This document shows positions 49,550 through 63,130 of a stretch of 64,000 nt of DNA, in pieces. Made by a program: the position numbers and the translations under genes. Source of the stretch: Epiperipatus broadwayi (lineage: Eukaryota; Onychophora; Udeonychophora; Euonychophora; Peripatidae); assembly GCA_028023455.1 (NCBI GenBank), contig JAQFVV010006215.1, positions 12,877,473-12,941,472 of the forward strand. Reading direction: 5' to 3'. Positions within the stretch are counted from its first letter, which is position 1. The number at the start of each line of letters is the position of its first letter. Below the pieces are notes generated by a model. That model did no database searches, was not told where the DNA came from, and saw only the letters and a list, made by a program, of their open reading frames with translations.

Positions 49550-50400
49550 GCTTCACATTATTTTTGCAGAAGTTTATATTCCGATTATAAAATTTTTCTT
49601 TACTGTTTACATGAAAAATTGAACATACTCTTTTTGTAGTTTAAAATAAGGATTCAGACTTTGAAAAAGATTTCTAAACATAAATATTCTTATTAAAAAG
49701 ACTTGATTATTCTGGAAAAAATCTGTTCTGAAGACAAAGCAATATCATCAGCACAAATGAATTTCCTTCATTCTTTCTGTAAGATCACTGAATTCTGTGA
49801 AAAACAATCCGATACATTTTTTTTTATCAACTGATTACCATTTAACACTGTTTAATTTTTTTTATTAGAAGCATTTTATCAAATAAAATTTGTCTATACT
49901 TTAGAATTATATTTTAGAATTTTAAAGACTTAAAAAAAAGATCATATTTCCAAATAGAATCATAAACTGAGATTAGATTATTAAATACCAGTTTTAATTT
50001 ATTTTGACAACCCTTTTTTAATGTGGGTTGTTAAAAATAAAACTTGTTCATAGCAACCTATTCTTTATATAAATACATTTTACTCTATAGGTATGTGTCA
50101 ATTATTAGAATTTTATATATAATTTTTTTCAACAACTTATAGAAACACAAAATAATGATATTGGGTGATAATTTTTTTGATCATTGATAAATTTATTTGA
50201 TTTTTAAAACTTCTATAGTTTTGTTTTTATTCCAAATTTTTGAAATAGTTTCTGCACTAATAATGTTAAATAATTTGCCAATCACGCTTTGGCTTTAGGT
50301 TCTACTTTTTTTTAGAAATTTTAAAAGTATATTACCTGTTTCTGAAGCTTTTTCTAGTTTAATATAAACAAAGCTTATTCATCAATATTTAATTAATTTT
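49550..50400 (-). mobile_element. Decayed jockey/CR1-like LINE reverse transcriptase remnant
   Basis: On the minus strand, in RT order: NYHPISLF (the NYRPISL block, about 50185-50150), YDSIWKYDL (RT motif A, AYDSVW-type, about 49965-49935), CADDIALSSEQIF (catalytic ADD box, about 49760-49720) and KEYVQFF (the KTEYVQF-type block, about 49640). Every piece is separated by stops. The motif set differs from the RTE copies and points to a jockey- or CR1-like group. Confidence 0.55.
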
Positions 50401-50851
50401 ATATTAGGTTGATATTAGAGAAAAATTGTAAAATAGATCAAAAGAATCGCATAAGAAAAATGCATGGGAAATATGAGAAAGTAATTGATAAAAATAGAAA
50501 TAGAAAAATGAAAGAAAAATTATAAAATGTATTGAATAAAATAATAATTGCAACTATCAATCTTTGAGGTTCATTATGTTAAAGAAGAAAAAACTACAAT
50601 AATAAACTTAAATTCATTTTAATATTTTGTGCATAATAAACCTACTTCATTCAATATTAATATCAATTTATTATTTTTTAAGTATTTGGTTGACAATACT
50701 TAGAATAAATATTTAATATCTGAAAATGAATACTAATAATAAAATATATTAAGTTAATTCACACTTACATAAAAAAAACATTATTAATAAATTACATAAA
50801 AAAGAAAATATCTCAATTTTTAATATTCCGATAATCATCAATTAAACTTAC

Positions 50852-51039
50852 CACAATATCCTGAACCAATTCGAATAACTCTTGAGTTACATTCCATTAA
50901 AGAGGGTTCTGTTCCTCTACACATTGGGTGATCATACATTAAAGGAAAAGAATCATTATTTCTGAGATACCATTTATAAAATATTCCTCTTGAATAACCA
51001 AGATCTTGACAAGCTACCCTGATATCCGTATCTGTCCAA
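50852..51039 (-). CDS. bark: bark beetle homologue, exon with the body of the SRCR domain
   Basis: A 188-nt exon with acceptor CTATATTAG and donor GTAAGT. One base completes the Asn codon from the previous exon, 62 codons follow, and one G is carried to the next exon. The protein starts WTDTDIRVACQDLGYSRG, the conserved SRCR core (a Trp and acidic run, then VACQDLGY). It then has four more cysteines, in MCRGTEPSLMEC and GSGYC, placed as the disulfide-forming cysteines of an SRCR domain. Together with the neighbouring exons it gives a nearly complete domain, the final Cys lying in the next exon. Reading frame and splice phase agree on both sides, which argues against a pseudogene. It is flanked by introns of 11.9 kb and 10.0 kb filled with repeats. 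Confidence 0.88.
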
Positions 51040-52870
51040 CTAATATAGAGACATGTGTAAAGACAATGTAAATTGATAACTGATAGTGATAAAACTATTT
51101 AAAACTTAATCAAAATTTAAATAAATTAAAAGATGCAATATAACAACAGGAGCAAGAACCAAATATTAGTGTATATTTTTAGTTAGTGAGACAGCCTTTA
51201 TTAAAATATTATCAAGAGGAAGGACATAAATAATCCAAATACATATAATAAAAAAACAGCTAAAAGCAATTACAGTAACCAAAAAAAAGATGGGAATAAA
51301 ATTCTAATAATAAAATTTTTTTAAATCCATTTGTAAGTTAATATTGCAGATTATATTAATATAAAGCTTCAAAAGATTCTAATAATTTACATTAAAATCT
51401 GCATTAGTAATTAGCAAATTTACATTATCTATTTCATAGTGGTTAGTTAATTTTCTTGCCATATCCCTATTTAGGATCACATATGCCTTGAAATTTTTCA
51501 AATCACAAATAGGCTTATAATTTTCTTGTTTAGGTTGATGGTTAGTCCAATAGTGGCCAATAAATGGTATTAGGCTATTTTTAATTAAAAAATAAAGACC
51601 CTGGTTAATCTAAAACACTTATTTAACTTTATATATATAATTTATATATTTAATTTACACATATAAGTTTATTAAATTTAATTTTTTTTGTAATAAACAC
51701 ACACTTCAATTAAATTTAAGAATCATTTCAAAACTTGACTCATTAAATGAAAGAGCTTTAAATTAGAGTATTTCAGCAATATATAAAATTATATAAGTAA
51801 AAAAGCAAATTAGAAATTAATAAAAATAAAATGTTAATGAAATTTTATTAAATTTTTATTTTTTACATCTCTTTTATAACTATATATATGCAATAATTTT
51901 AGAAAATTATAAGTGTAACTTTAATTTAGATGAAAGAACAGGATATTTTAAACACTTTTTCCTTTTCATATCAGTCAATTAATAATATAATTTTTAATTA
52001 TATATATATATAAATCTTTTTATACATTTATCAAATGAAAATTTTACTAATTAAACTTATTAATTGCGGAATATTATTTACTTTGATAATTTATTTGAAA
52101 TTCTGTTAATATAAATATGAAATTTTTAAATTATTTTTTTCAAAAATGATGAATATTTTAATAAATCAACTATTTTTCTGGAATTTCTTTTAATATTTAT
52201 TTATTTATTTTTTCATCTTTATTATAGTGAGCGATTTTCTTCAGGATTAAAATTGACAATACATTATACAACTAACCTTTTATATATATAAATTATTTTA
52301 TAATTATCTTCATATTATAATATCTAAATTTTTGTATTATTTTATAACATTTAATTTTAACTAAAACAATATAAAAATTTCATCAGATAAAAATAATATA
52401 TATATTATAAAGAAATAATTACATTTACAAATAAATAAATGGTGACTAATATAATACATTTGTATAGAATTTCTCAGTGAAAATAAAAATTGAAAAAAAG
52501 AAAAAAGTAATTGACTTCTTGATATTTCCAGTGACATATATTTCTATGGTAAATATGATAAGTCAAAGATATATTTTAGATAAAATATATAAACTATTTT
52601 TGCAATGAATGTTTTTTTTTTTACAGTCTTCAATAAATATTTCTTAAATTTTATAAAATACTTATGACTTTTCTTTAACAAATATAAAATGATCATTTTT
52701 TAAACAATAAATCTATTATATAATTAATCTCTGGACATGTGTGTTAAGCTATATAAGTTTTAAAAAGATAGTTTCTCAGACAAAGATTGAAACAAAATTT
52801 TTCAGACAAGATTCAAACATTTTGTAAAACCAAAAAATTATATATATTTTTAAAATTTTTATAATAAGAC
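51040..52870. other. AT-rich intron sequence
   Basis: Nothing recognised. Confidence 0.5.
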
Positions 52871-54960
52871 TTACATATAATATTTTGCAGCAAAAATATT
52901 AAGAAACATTTACTAACAAATTTTTCTTGCTCCTTAAGCTACAATGTTCTTAATTATAACATCATCACTTATAGAATTTGCAGTTTAATTTTCTACTGAA
53001 AAAATAGTTAATAAAATGATCTGATCATGACTTGTTGATTACAAATAGAATTAGTTAATTTTAATTTTGAAAAACTTCTTTCGGTTGATGCTACAATAAT
53101 TGGTATCGTAAATATAATTTGAAGGACTACTATTAAATTTGAATAAGATTTTAAAAAAAAACTTGTTTTAACTATAAATATATTAATGCACCAAGGCTAG
53201 AAAACATTTCTGGAATTACCAACTGAAATTTTTTGATTTCTTCACACATATCTGCATCATCTAAATCTCCATTCAAATGAAGATGTAAATCCTGATATTA
53301 TTTGAATAAATATTCTTTATTAACATCTGACATTATTTATATATAAAAACCCAAATATATTTTTATATTTTTCACAAAGTACAAATCAATTTTTTAATGA
53401 TATTATACAATACCTATTATTTTTTTAAAAAAAGTTTACAAACACTTTTTCATTGCTAATTGTTGGTGATTTATTTTTTACATGAAGGCTTGAAATTGGA
53501 TATTATGTCTATCTAAGTCTCTTTAAATTTGTTTTGCTGTGATGATGACATTTTTAAACCACACATTTCTATAATTTTCAAAAAATAAATTTCTCTAAAT
53601 ATTTTGTGGTCATATCTATATAACAATTTTTGATTGTATAAAATTTTACTTTACAATGTTAGCTCTCTGATAAAATTTTGAACAAATAACCAAATTGATT
53701 AAAAATTCACATTCATTAATTTCTCACTGTCTGAACAAAATTTTACTTTTCAATATGTGGTCATTCATGTTATTGGAAATGTCATTCAAGGCATTTGTAA
53801 AGTGAAAAATTTGAAAATGAAAAAACTTGATACTTTCAAAATGGCATTCCAACTTTTTTATATATAAAGATTTAGGAATAAGTTTTCCAATATACTTTTT
53901 TTAAAGCATCCTAATAAATCAAATGTGCTGTTTGGAAAAGAGAAAAAAAATTGGACTTAATGATTTTGCTATAATCCGAGTAATAAATTTAAATTATGAT
54001 TTTCATATATGACATATAAAATGTTTTCTTATCTTTACATAATATATAAGCTTCTAGTTCTTGATGCACTCACTTCATATTGTTATTGCTATCATAATTT
54101 TACTTATGATAAATAAACAAATTTAATCTCTAATTGTTCAAAATAACATTCATTTAATCATTTTATAAACTACTTCAAATAAAGTAAAATTTTATTTTAT
54201 TTCATTTCAACTGAAAGTTGTTTTTAATGACACATATCTGGAATACAATACAATAAAATAAAATAATATTTACCTTGTTTTATTGCATTTTTAATAATTG
54301 CTTACACTTTATTTGCTCATGCACTAACTCACTTTAAACTAAATGAAATAAATATTGATGTTTCTATTTAAATGATCATTTAAAATTGAACCAAATTTTG
54401 CAATCAATTCAATTAAGCCCCAAAAAATAATCATTATGAGATGTGTACAACATATCAGAAGATCCTGGAAAAATAATTATGTTGGGCTAAATATAAAATA
54501 GCTGCAATTATTCATCAAAAAACTTGTTTTAATCATGCAGTTTTTTATTTAAAATAATCTTTGTCAATTAGATTGTCTTTTCTGAAATTATGCTTTGCTT
54601 GAAGCCACTTGTTTATAGCTTATAAATATACTGAAGATCATTTGTGCATTTTTATGATCTACATTAAATAAGACATATCAAATTCATTATCACCCACTGA
54701 GACATAATTTGTAGAAAATAATTTATAAGCAAAACAATCTATTTTATCTTTAGATTTAGAATAAATTGATCATCAGCATTGCTTTTCTTTTCATTCACTA
54801 ATGTTCTGGTGAAATAGATTTAAAAAAATTTTTTTTATCACATTTAGGGATGTTGAATTAATTGACTAGTAGAGGATCAAGTTAATGAATTGTTCTTAAT
54901 GAAGGATTTGCTGTTGTTTTTTTAATTGGTCAAATACCAAGATCTTCAGTCCGAAAGTTC
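52870..54960 (-). pseudogene. Decayed hAT transposase
   Basis: The minus strand shows the C-terminal hAT dimerisation block IPIIVASTERSFSKLKL near 53080-53030, the family hallmark (usually IPVTVASAERSFSKLKL). It is preceded by NGDLDDADMCEEIKKFQLV near 53275-53215, the acidic segment that comes before it in hAT proteins. Further upstream (about 54740-54590) a TTF-zinc-finger-like stretch, CFAYKLFSTNYVSVGDNEFD, precedes the core, and IWPIKKTTANPSLR lies near 54935. The order is right for a DUF4371/ZMYM-like hAT transposase. Stops and frameshifts are numerous, and the terminal inverted repeats were not identified. Confidence 0.6.
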
Positions 54961-57900
54961 TTGTCTACTTTTGTAACTTTATCGTGGTTTTTACAAATAG
55001 AAACTTCTATTATTTCTCCATTATTTATGTATTTAATTGTTCCTTCAGGATGGTTATAGCAATCATTCATAGATATTTGTTATTTTTCTGTTATGTTTTT
55101 CTATTATGGTCAATTTTATCTGTTTGAGTTTCATTAGTTTCTTCTAAAAATATCTGATATAAAGATGTATGTTGCTATACTATACTTTGTTTGCTGCTTA
55201 ATAAAAATCATCTTGTTGGGTCTTTTTTTTTCAATTTTTTTTATAGATCCATTTAAATACTTCCTGCTAGTCATAACATGAGTTTTATAAAAATACATTT
55301 TTATAAATTAGAATGTATTTAGTCACAAAAATTAATGAAATTATATCTTTATAATGTTCAATAACCAAACATTTTTGGTGTTAGTTGTATGTATGTATTA
55401 CCCAAATCTGAAAATAATATCTTTGGTGAACAAACAATGACTGAAATTACTTATTTTCAATAACTAAAAAAATATGGAAATAATATTTTGGAAAATGAAA
55501 TTAATCTATTCAGAAAACAAACAGTGATTGAGAAAAATATATTCTGAAGAAATTAAATTAGCATTTGCAATTAACATTAATTTAGTTTCTTACATAATAT
55601 TTCCATTCATCACACTTATTGATATTATTTGTTTTTCAATCCTTATTTGATTACTAACAATATTATTTTCAGGTTTGTTTTCTAAATAAATTATATTATT
55701 TTCATATTTTTAAATATATATTATTTTCATGTTTTTTTTATTTTTTATTTCCCTTCATTTAAACTGTTTGCCATGAACATTAATAAAATTTCTCATCGAA
55801 TGTTCCCACTGATTGTAATTGTTGAAAATATTTATTTTTCAAACACTGTTGGTTCACTAAAGATATTAGTTTCAGGTTTGTATTCTATAAGTAAATTATA
55901 TTATTATTATATATATATTTAAACAACATTATTTTGATGTTTTTGTGTTTTTTTTTGGAAAAAAATAAAATTTATTGATTTATTTTCATTTATTATGAGA
56001 TGGTTACCCCATTAATGGATAGTAAGTACAATAACATCCATTTTTCTATTTAGACAATCTAAAAATGGAAAATAATTTTATAATAAATATTTAATTTTAT
56101 TTACTACTGCAGAGATAGTATATTATTAAGTATTATGGATTTTTCATTCTAATACATGCGCTATACTGTTTTTTTATTTAAAATATCCCATCAACATTTT
56201 GTGAGTAAACTCTCAACTAGATTGGCCCATATAACTAGAAAGGATAGTGCATGTGTTAGGATGAAAATCCTTAATACTTAATTAAATATTTAATAAATAA
56301 ATTTGCAAAATAAGAATTTTCACAAATTAAAACAAATAAAATTTAACACTATATGAATGACAAAGTTTAGATATCAGAGTTCATTATTGGTAATTTTTAA
56401 TGATTTTTTTAAAATTAGATGTAAACAATCTTTGTATTAAAGACTTTACCTATTTGAATTTTTTACTTTTTAAAAAAGGCAAATGTAAAAACTAACTAAA
56501 AAAGTTCCTTTTTATGCAAGCTGTGTGATCTTTTAATGTGCTGGGCAAAATTCTGGTGAATGTAGTGAACCCATTTCACACTATCATGCTCTAAGAGAAT
56601 TCTGATTAATTTTATCTTTTCATTAATATGTAAAATTAAGATAATGATGTATGTCCACAGTCATGTTATACTTTTGTCGTACTTAAGTAAAAAGATTAGA
56701 CTGATACTATGTAATTATAAGTAACAGTCTATATTATTTTTTTAATAACAACAGCAATAATAAGAAAAAATAATACAATTGTGTAAATATATGTGAAATG
56801 CATACATATATAAAACTATTAAAAATATAAAAAACTTATTTTTTTCTGTTTATAAAGTATAAAAAATAAATAGTAATAATAAAGAAACTAGAATTTTTTT
56901 TTTATTGTACTATATTTCAAAAAATTAATTAGTATACAAGTGTGATTATATTTGTATATATTGGTGTGTAACATTAAAAAAAAAATGAATAAAAAAAAAT
57001 TCAACCTATAATTTAAAAATTAACAATTACTAATTTCTGTGTTTTATTAAACAACCTTATATTATTTCTTTTCTTGTAAGTTTGAAGAATACTAATTCAC
57101 TGGCCAAGATAAAAGTTTTTATTTATTTTATATTTATTTTAATATAGTGCATTATATATGAAGTTTTCTGTCTGATGTCAATTTCAGGCAATAAGACTCT
57201 ATTGACTATGACCTTACAATTATTAATCTCATAAAAAAGTAAAATATGTTTGCAAATAAAGTTTATAGAACATTATATTTATAATTTATTATTTTATTTA
57301 ATAAATATAGATTTGCATTAATTAGGTCATAAGTAAGATGTTATTTTGTAATTAATCATTAAATTGCCAATAAGTTAATTAATCATTTGTATTATTTAAT
57401 ATTTGTTCAAAAATAATCGTTTTTACATCAAAATATATTGATATTCATTTGTCCATTAAAGTAGTGCTATTATTATCCTATGCTTTTAATTTATTACCTA
57501 TTTTTAACAACATGAATTCCCAACTTATCAGTCATGATTTCAATGGGATTTGCAAAGTGATTTTTGGGATTTGTCAGTTATTTTTCCTTGTAAAAAAATT
57601 TCATCATTTATTTATTTCAATATGACCACACTGCATTATTCTAATAGAGATGATTTTTGATAAATGAAAGAAAATGACTTAAAGTCTGCCATGGTGGACT
57701 TTCAAAAATTACTAAAAGCCTGTTATTTTCATACATATTGAGCATTTTATATCTTCTATTTGCTATTAATTAAAAAAATATTGTAATAAAATTTTATAAA
57801 AAAATAAAATAGTTATTAAGTTTAAAGTATCAAATTATTTATAATAAATATAAAATTAGAATATTATAGTTTTTTTTTTAAAAAAAAAATCTAATATATG

Positions 57901-58735
57901 TAAGTTTTATGCTGGGGACAAAAAAATCTTTTTTAACCTATTAAAAATAGTGTTTTATACAAAAGACAATCGTAATTTAAAAAAGATCGGAAAGCATTTT
58001 GGAGCATGCATTATTCTATTAAAAATATTTTTCTCTTGACAAATATTTAATAAAGGTTAAATTTCTGATATAAATTAATTCAAATAAAAATATGTAATTT
58101 ATAATTAATAAAATTATATGTAATTTATATTTAATTTGAAATTAAAATCTAAATAATTTTATACTTTATCATGAATAATTTTTATTGGTCAAATTAATTC
58201 TAGAGCATCATTAATTTATAAATGTTTTGATAATAGAATTTGATTTTGATTTTTCTGATTATATCCTTTTAAGAAATCAATGCATTGATATGAATTAAAA
58301 AGTTGCATATCACAATATGAAAGTATTGTTTTGGACAACAATGAACAAACAACTTTAATAGGGTATAATATATCAAAAAGAATATTGCCGTAAAATAGTT
58401 AATGTAATGTTTTGTAAAAATATTTACATTGACATCCAAGTATAAGTTTTGTACTCCAGAAAAAGTAAAGAAAATATTAGAGAAATATATTTATTCTTCT
58501 TTAGATTGCTAACTGATAAGTTTTAAATTTAATTAACGATTAAATTTACGTATACGTATTTGTGATAACAACATTGTGTTCGATAAATGCCAAGAAATAT
58601 TTGCTAATTACAAATAGTTCTTGATACAATACTAATTAATTGTATATACCTTAAAACTTATCTTATATGGAAATAAATTCCTATGAGATTAATTAATTGT
58701 ATGCATAATTAAAAATGCAAAGAGGAATTCAAGAC
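54961..58735. other. AT-rich intron sequence
   Basis: Very AT-rich. Two similar stretches near 55570-55750 and 55800-55945 share pieces such as TTCAGGTTTGT and TATTATTTT and may be an old duplication. No gene recognised. Confidence 0.4.
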
Positions 58736-59060
58736 AGATAACATCAAGAATGAACCTTGGATTGCCGGAGGCCAACAGAGGGGACTATAAATAGTTTGAG
58801 CAACAAAGTGCATTGTTCTACTTCCAGTGAGTTACCAAGTGGATAGTTGTGGAGTAATGGAAGTGCATGTAGCTGAAAGAAGCTTAAGTGACAGCGCAGT
58901 GCTCTAGTGCAAAAGTGTGTTCACGAGCAGCAGCTGAACAGGGCTCAAGCGTTTTGGAAAAATCGAGACCAGAGAAAACCAGTGAGTAAGCAGCCAGTCA
59001 TGAAGTACGTTGGGGGAAGTGAACGAAAGTGAACTATATATATATATTGTGTTGTGAGTG
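58736..59060 (+). promoter_or_regulatory. GC-richer island with TATA box (promoter or solo LTR candidate)
   Basis: This 300-bp stretch stands out from the surrounding AT-rich DNA. It contains TATAAATA at 58786-58793 in a GC-rich context, a plausible start region about 30 bases downstream (58812-58830), and then a purine-rich leader with CAGTGAGTAAG, which looks like a 5' splice site. It has the layout of a core promoter with a first exon, or of an LTR with promoter, on the strand opposite to bark. No coding frame or LTR partner was found, so the nature is unresolved. Confidence 0.4.
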
Positions 59061-59284
59061 TAGCAATAACTCATTGTGGAAAGTGTGCACGTAGCAATAA
59101 CTTTTCACTATTATTATTATTTATTGTTTTGTTTATTGGTAATCGGAGTGCTTGCATTTTGAATACACAACAGTTAATGTATTTGATTGCCAAGTCTAGG
59201 ACCTGGGTTTTGAATTTAAATCAGGTAAACCTTGTAATTTTTTTGCAAGATTATGAACAAACTTATAAATTTTCTTTTATTTAA

Positions 59285-60190
59285 CTGATATATAAACAAC
59301 GCAGCTATCTATCCAAATACAGGTTAGCAAATGATGATCTAGAAAACAAAACAAATAAGAAATTCTTAAATCATACCACTTCTAAGCTGATAAATAATGC
59401 CTTATTCTTAATGACTCTCTTCAGGGCTAAGGCTACTGATTTTTAAGACTGTTATCTACATTGAGTTATTTAAAATATTTTATCAACAATACATCTTAAG
59501 TAGGAAACAACAAATATTTCTCAAATAGAGTCAAAATAACTGCTTTTAAATGCTATTTAAGCTAGCCCTCCACCACTAAATTTAAGCTGATAGTTTCAAT
59601 TTTTTGTCAATTTTCTCAGAGCTTATATTATGCTTCTGACTTATGGTGAGATTTTTTTATTATTAGCATTATGAGTCTTGATTTATCATAGTTTGAATTC
59701 AGAAGTTAGCTATTATAAAATATTTAATAAGTTGTTTTACAATGAGTTTTCTAGAGAAAGATCCGAATATATTATAAATATTATATTATATTATAAATAT
59801 ATTATATTATATTGTTTATTATAAATGATTATGTTAATGTTTATTATATTACATTAGCTTCCAAAAGATTTTTAAATTTTTGTTTTAATTGAATGCTTTT
59901 ATATGTCGTTTTAATCTGATTTAGTTGATTATTTTTATATTATATTCTAAAAGTCAAAAAAGCTTTAACATAGATTTTGCATTTTAACAGATCATGTAAA
60001 AGCAACTGACTTTAAAAGGTCTTTATTACTTTTTTACATTTATTCCCTTTCAACAAAAATCATTCTTATTAGCTTATATCTCTTCATATATGACTCTTTC
60101 TCAAAGAAAATCACTTGTATAAGAATATATATAACATGTGGTATATTATCATTATGAGTGTGTTTATATAAATTTTATGCCATTAAATCA
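59285..60190. other. AT-rich intron sequence
   Basis: Nothing recognised. Confidence 0.5.
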
Positions 60191-60193
60191 ATT

Positions 60194-61252
60194 TTAAATA
60201 AGATATTTATTTTATATAGTGCGTTGTTTTTAAACTGTAGTAATAATTAGCATTAAGCTAATGCACATGTGCTTTGTGGATTTAACTATAAATGAATACT
60301 CTCATTTTTTCAAACACAAGATAAAGTCTTTGTGAAAAGATAGGATGAATGCTTTATCCTTTCAACTCAAACGTTTAAGTATGGGCAAATCTTAAGTATT
60401 TGGAAATGAGAATGTGAAGATATTAACAATCACTTTAAATTACCTTTACTATGTCTGAATGAATGACACTTGCGAAATTTACTAAAATTTACGATACATC
60501 ATTCTTAGTTGAAATTAAACATATGTAAATAAGATATTTATTTTATATAGCATGATGTTTTTAAACTGTAATAATAATTAGCATTAAGCTAATGCACATG
60601 CACTTTGTGGATTTAACTATAAATGAATACTCTCATTTTTTCAAACACAAGATAAAGTCTTTGTGAAAAGATAAAATGAATCCTCTATCCTTTCAACCCA
60701 AACGTTTAAGTATGGGCAAATCTTAAGTATTTGGAAATAAGAGTGTGAAGATATTAACAATCACTTAAGATCTGCCCATACTTAAACATTTGGGTTGAAA
60801 GGATAGAGGATTCATCCTATCTTTTCACAAAGACTTTATCTTGTGTTTGAAAAAAATGAAAGTATTCATTTATAGTTAAATCCACAAAGCGCATGTGCAT
60901 TAGCTTAATGCTAATTATTATTACAGTTTAAAAACATCGCACTATATAAAATAAATGTCTTATTTACATATGTTTAATTTCAACTAAGAATGACGTATCA
61001 TAAATTCTAGTAAATTTTGCAAGTGTCATTCATTCAGACATTGTAAAGGTAATTTAAAGTGATTGTTAATATCTTCACACTCTCATTTCCAAATACTTAA
61101 GATTTGCCCATACTTAAACGTTTGGATTGAAAGGATAGAGGATTCATCCTATCTTTTCACAAAGACTTTATCTTGTGTTTGAAAAAATGAGAGTATTCAT
61201 TTATAGTTAAATCCACAAAGTGCATGTACATTAGCTTAATGCTAATTATTAT
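60194..61252. repeat. Foldback repeat family B (four arms, two forward and two inverted)
   Basis: Arms at about 60194-60440 and 60525-60765 are forward, and 60768-60960 and 61060-61252 inverted. They share GATAAAGTCTTTGTGAAAAG, the string AAACGTTTAAGTATGGGCAA, and AATTAGCATTAAGCTAATGC. Between forward arms and between inverted arms is the same spacer, with GAATGACACTTGCGAAATTT. The whole can fold as a palindrome centred near 60766. Blocks in the spacer and arms match family A at 345-1035. Confidence 0.85.
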
Positions 61253-61985
61253 TAAACCAATTTTTAAAACAAAAAAACAAATTGAAACTATTACTTTTTT
61301 AATAATTTCATTTATTTTTACTTTTATTTAACGATTTGGGGAATACTGTATGTCTAGAATTTCCTTTCAATGACATTGTTTTTGCATTGAGTATTTGTTT
61401 GGTAAAATTGTGTACAAGCTGAAGTTTCTTCTTGCAAAATTACACAAAAATCTTGAAATCAAAGACAATTTTTAATTTTAGTTTAAAAGAATAAATAGTA
61501 GTTTTAATTTTTTTTTTTCAATTATATTCAGGATTCATTTCATTACCAATTATTATTATGCTACAATATAAATATGTGGCAATAAAAAGAAATGATGTGA
61601 GTGTACAGAACTTCCATTGCTTATTTCAGATAGCAGCAACAACCATTGGCAAATAAGTATGGCTTTATTAATTCCAAGAGGGGTGGGGGGAGATAAAAAT
61701 ACAAAAAATAACATTCTAGAGATTAGTTTTGCAATGACTATACAAGCCAAATTTGTTCATTATGTTGTTTATATATAATATTTTGCAATGTTGTTTTTTT
61801 AACTGTCTTTTGAAAGCTCTCAATATCAATCACACTAAATTGTAACCTTTTATCCCTTAAAGTGAAAACAATAAACACTGCATTTTAAAGAATATATTTG
61901 ATATAATCTTTATAATATAAATAGGGTCTGCCTTTCCCATCAAAACCATACTCATGTTCACTATTAAATATTTTTTAGGTAGTCT
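61253..61985. other. AT-rich intron sequence
   Basis: Nothing recognised apart from a poly-G tract (GGGGTGGGGGG) near 61680. Confidence 0.5.
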
Positions 61986-62470
61986 TTCACATGTTCAATC
62001 CAATACAGATGCAATTATATAAGGATGGACTCTTTAGTAATATATCTAATAAGTTGCAAAATATATTGATTAGTTTTATTCTTGAATATAATTTTTCTAA
62101 TGCACTTATGTTGTGTTGATAGGATAACCAAAATTCAGTTCCATACACCAAACTGGGCAAAATAATACAGCCTATAAACAGCTAATTTAATCATAGTAGT
62201 TATTTTCCTGTGATAAAATATCTATCTTTCAATTGTATTCGAGTCTTTGTTGCATCTCAATATCTAAATCCGTCTTTTTATTTAAAAACTTGTCAAGATA
62301 TTTAAATTGGCTCAATTTCTCAAGTTGTAATCATCCAAGCTAAAAGTTGCTGAAATTTTTTCTCCCATCACTGTCTGCTATAGAATTTGAGGTTTTTGAA
62401 TATTAAGTACTAAACCAGCCATTTTGCATTGGATTTCAAATGCTGAAATACATTCTTATACATTTGTACA
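61986..62470 (-). mobile_element. LINE remnant, end of RT and C-terminal region
   Basis: On the minus strand: AGLVLNIQK-like block (about 62420), FKYLDKFLNKKTDLDIEMQQ (about 62310-62250; FKYLG block), then LPSLVYGTEFWLSYQHNISA (about 62160-62100), the LPSLLYGCETW-type block, followed by LEKLYSRIK. Frameshifts break it into pieces. The WLSYQHNISALE motif marks a family different from the RTE copies at 41-48 kb. Confidence 0.65.
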
Positions 62471-62966
62471 CATCTATAAAATTACTATATTTTTATTATT
62501 TATTCAACATTAAATTGTGTAGATTGTAAAAATATGTTATATAATTGTCTTGTTTTATATAATGTTTTAACTGTATGATGTAATAACTTTCATATTCTGA
62601 AATAAAATATGTCACAATAAGTTGGTTATATGCAAATCTATTTAACTCTAAATTATTGTATACTATGAGTAATTTGTGTTTTAGCTTAAGTGGTGAAACC
62701 AAGAATTTGATTTGATCAATTATTTTAAATTACAATACGAATTGGTTATGTTTAAAATTTGTTTAATGTTCAGAATTATAGAGAGCAGTAAATCTATTGC
62801 CACCATTTATTGCAAGGACATATACATGTACATATATTTATTATCAGTAAAAGGCAATTTTAAATAGATGTCTTAAGGCAAATGTCATTATACTTTATTT
62901 GATGACTACATTTTAAGTCCATACAAAAAAAAAAAAATCGTAAATTGTATTTGTTCTGAAACTTAC
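62471..62966. other. AT-rich intron sequence next to the bark exon
   Basis: Intron downstream of the exon at 63130-62967. No other feature recognised. Confidence 0.5.
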
Positions 62967-63130
62967 TTTGTTGAATGTGTGCAAACTGATCTCCATCTGT
63001 TATTATACCAAAGTTGCAAACGTCCTTCATTAACTGCTTTACCATCCACTAATCTACTTTTTCTTTGCTTAATAGGATTACTAAGATCTTTATTAGCCTT
63101 AGTCATAACAACTGGATTTGATGGAGCACC
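62967..63130 (-). CDS. bark: bark beetle homologue, internal exon with the start of the SRCR domain
   Basis: This 164-nt exon follows a pyrimidine-rich acceptor (TTTCTTTCAG) and ends at a consensus donor (GTAAGT). It begins in phase 0, encodes 54 residues and leaves two bases that complete an Asn codon with the next exon. The first half is a polar, basic linker. The second half (from about residue 36) reads EGRLQLWYNNRWRSVC, the typical opening of a scavenger-receptor cysteine-rich (SRCR) domain. In Drosophila, bark (Anakonda) is a large transmembrane protein of tricellular septate junctions in epithelia, with SRCR domains and parallel beta-helix repeats. The name rests on this order of domains across the four exons, not on a database search. 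The upstream exons, including the signal peptide, lie beyond the right edge. An 11.9 kb intron follows. Confidence 0.85.

Noticed and set aside
59054-59284. Plus-strand 76-codon frame downstream of the TATA island
   Set aside because: No ATG in a good context and no recognisable domain; probably chance.
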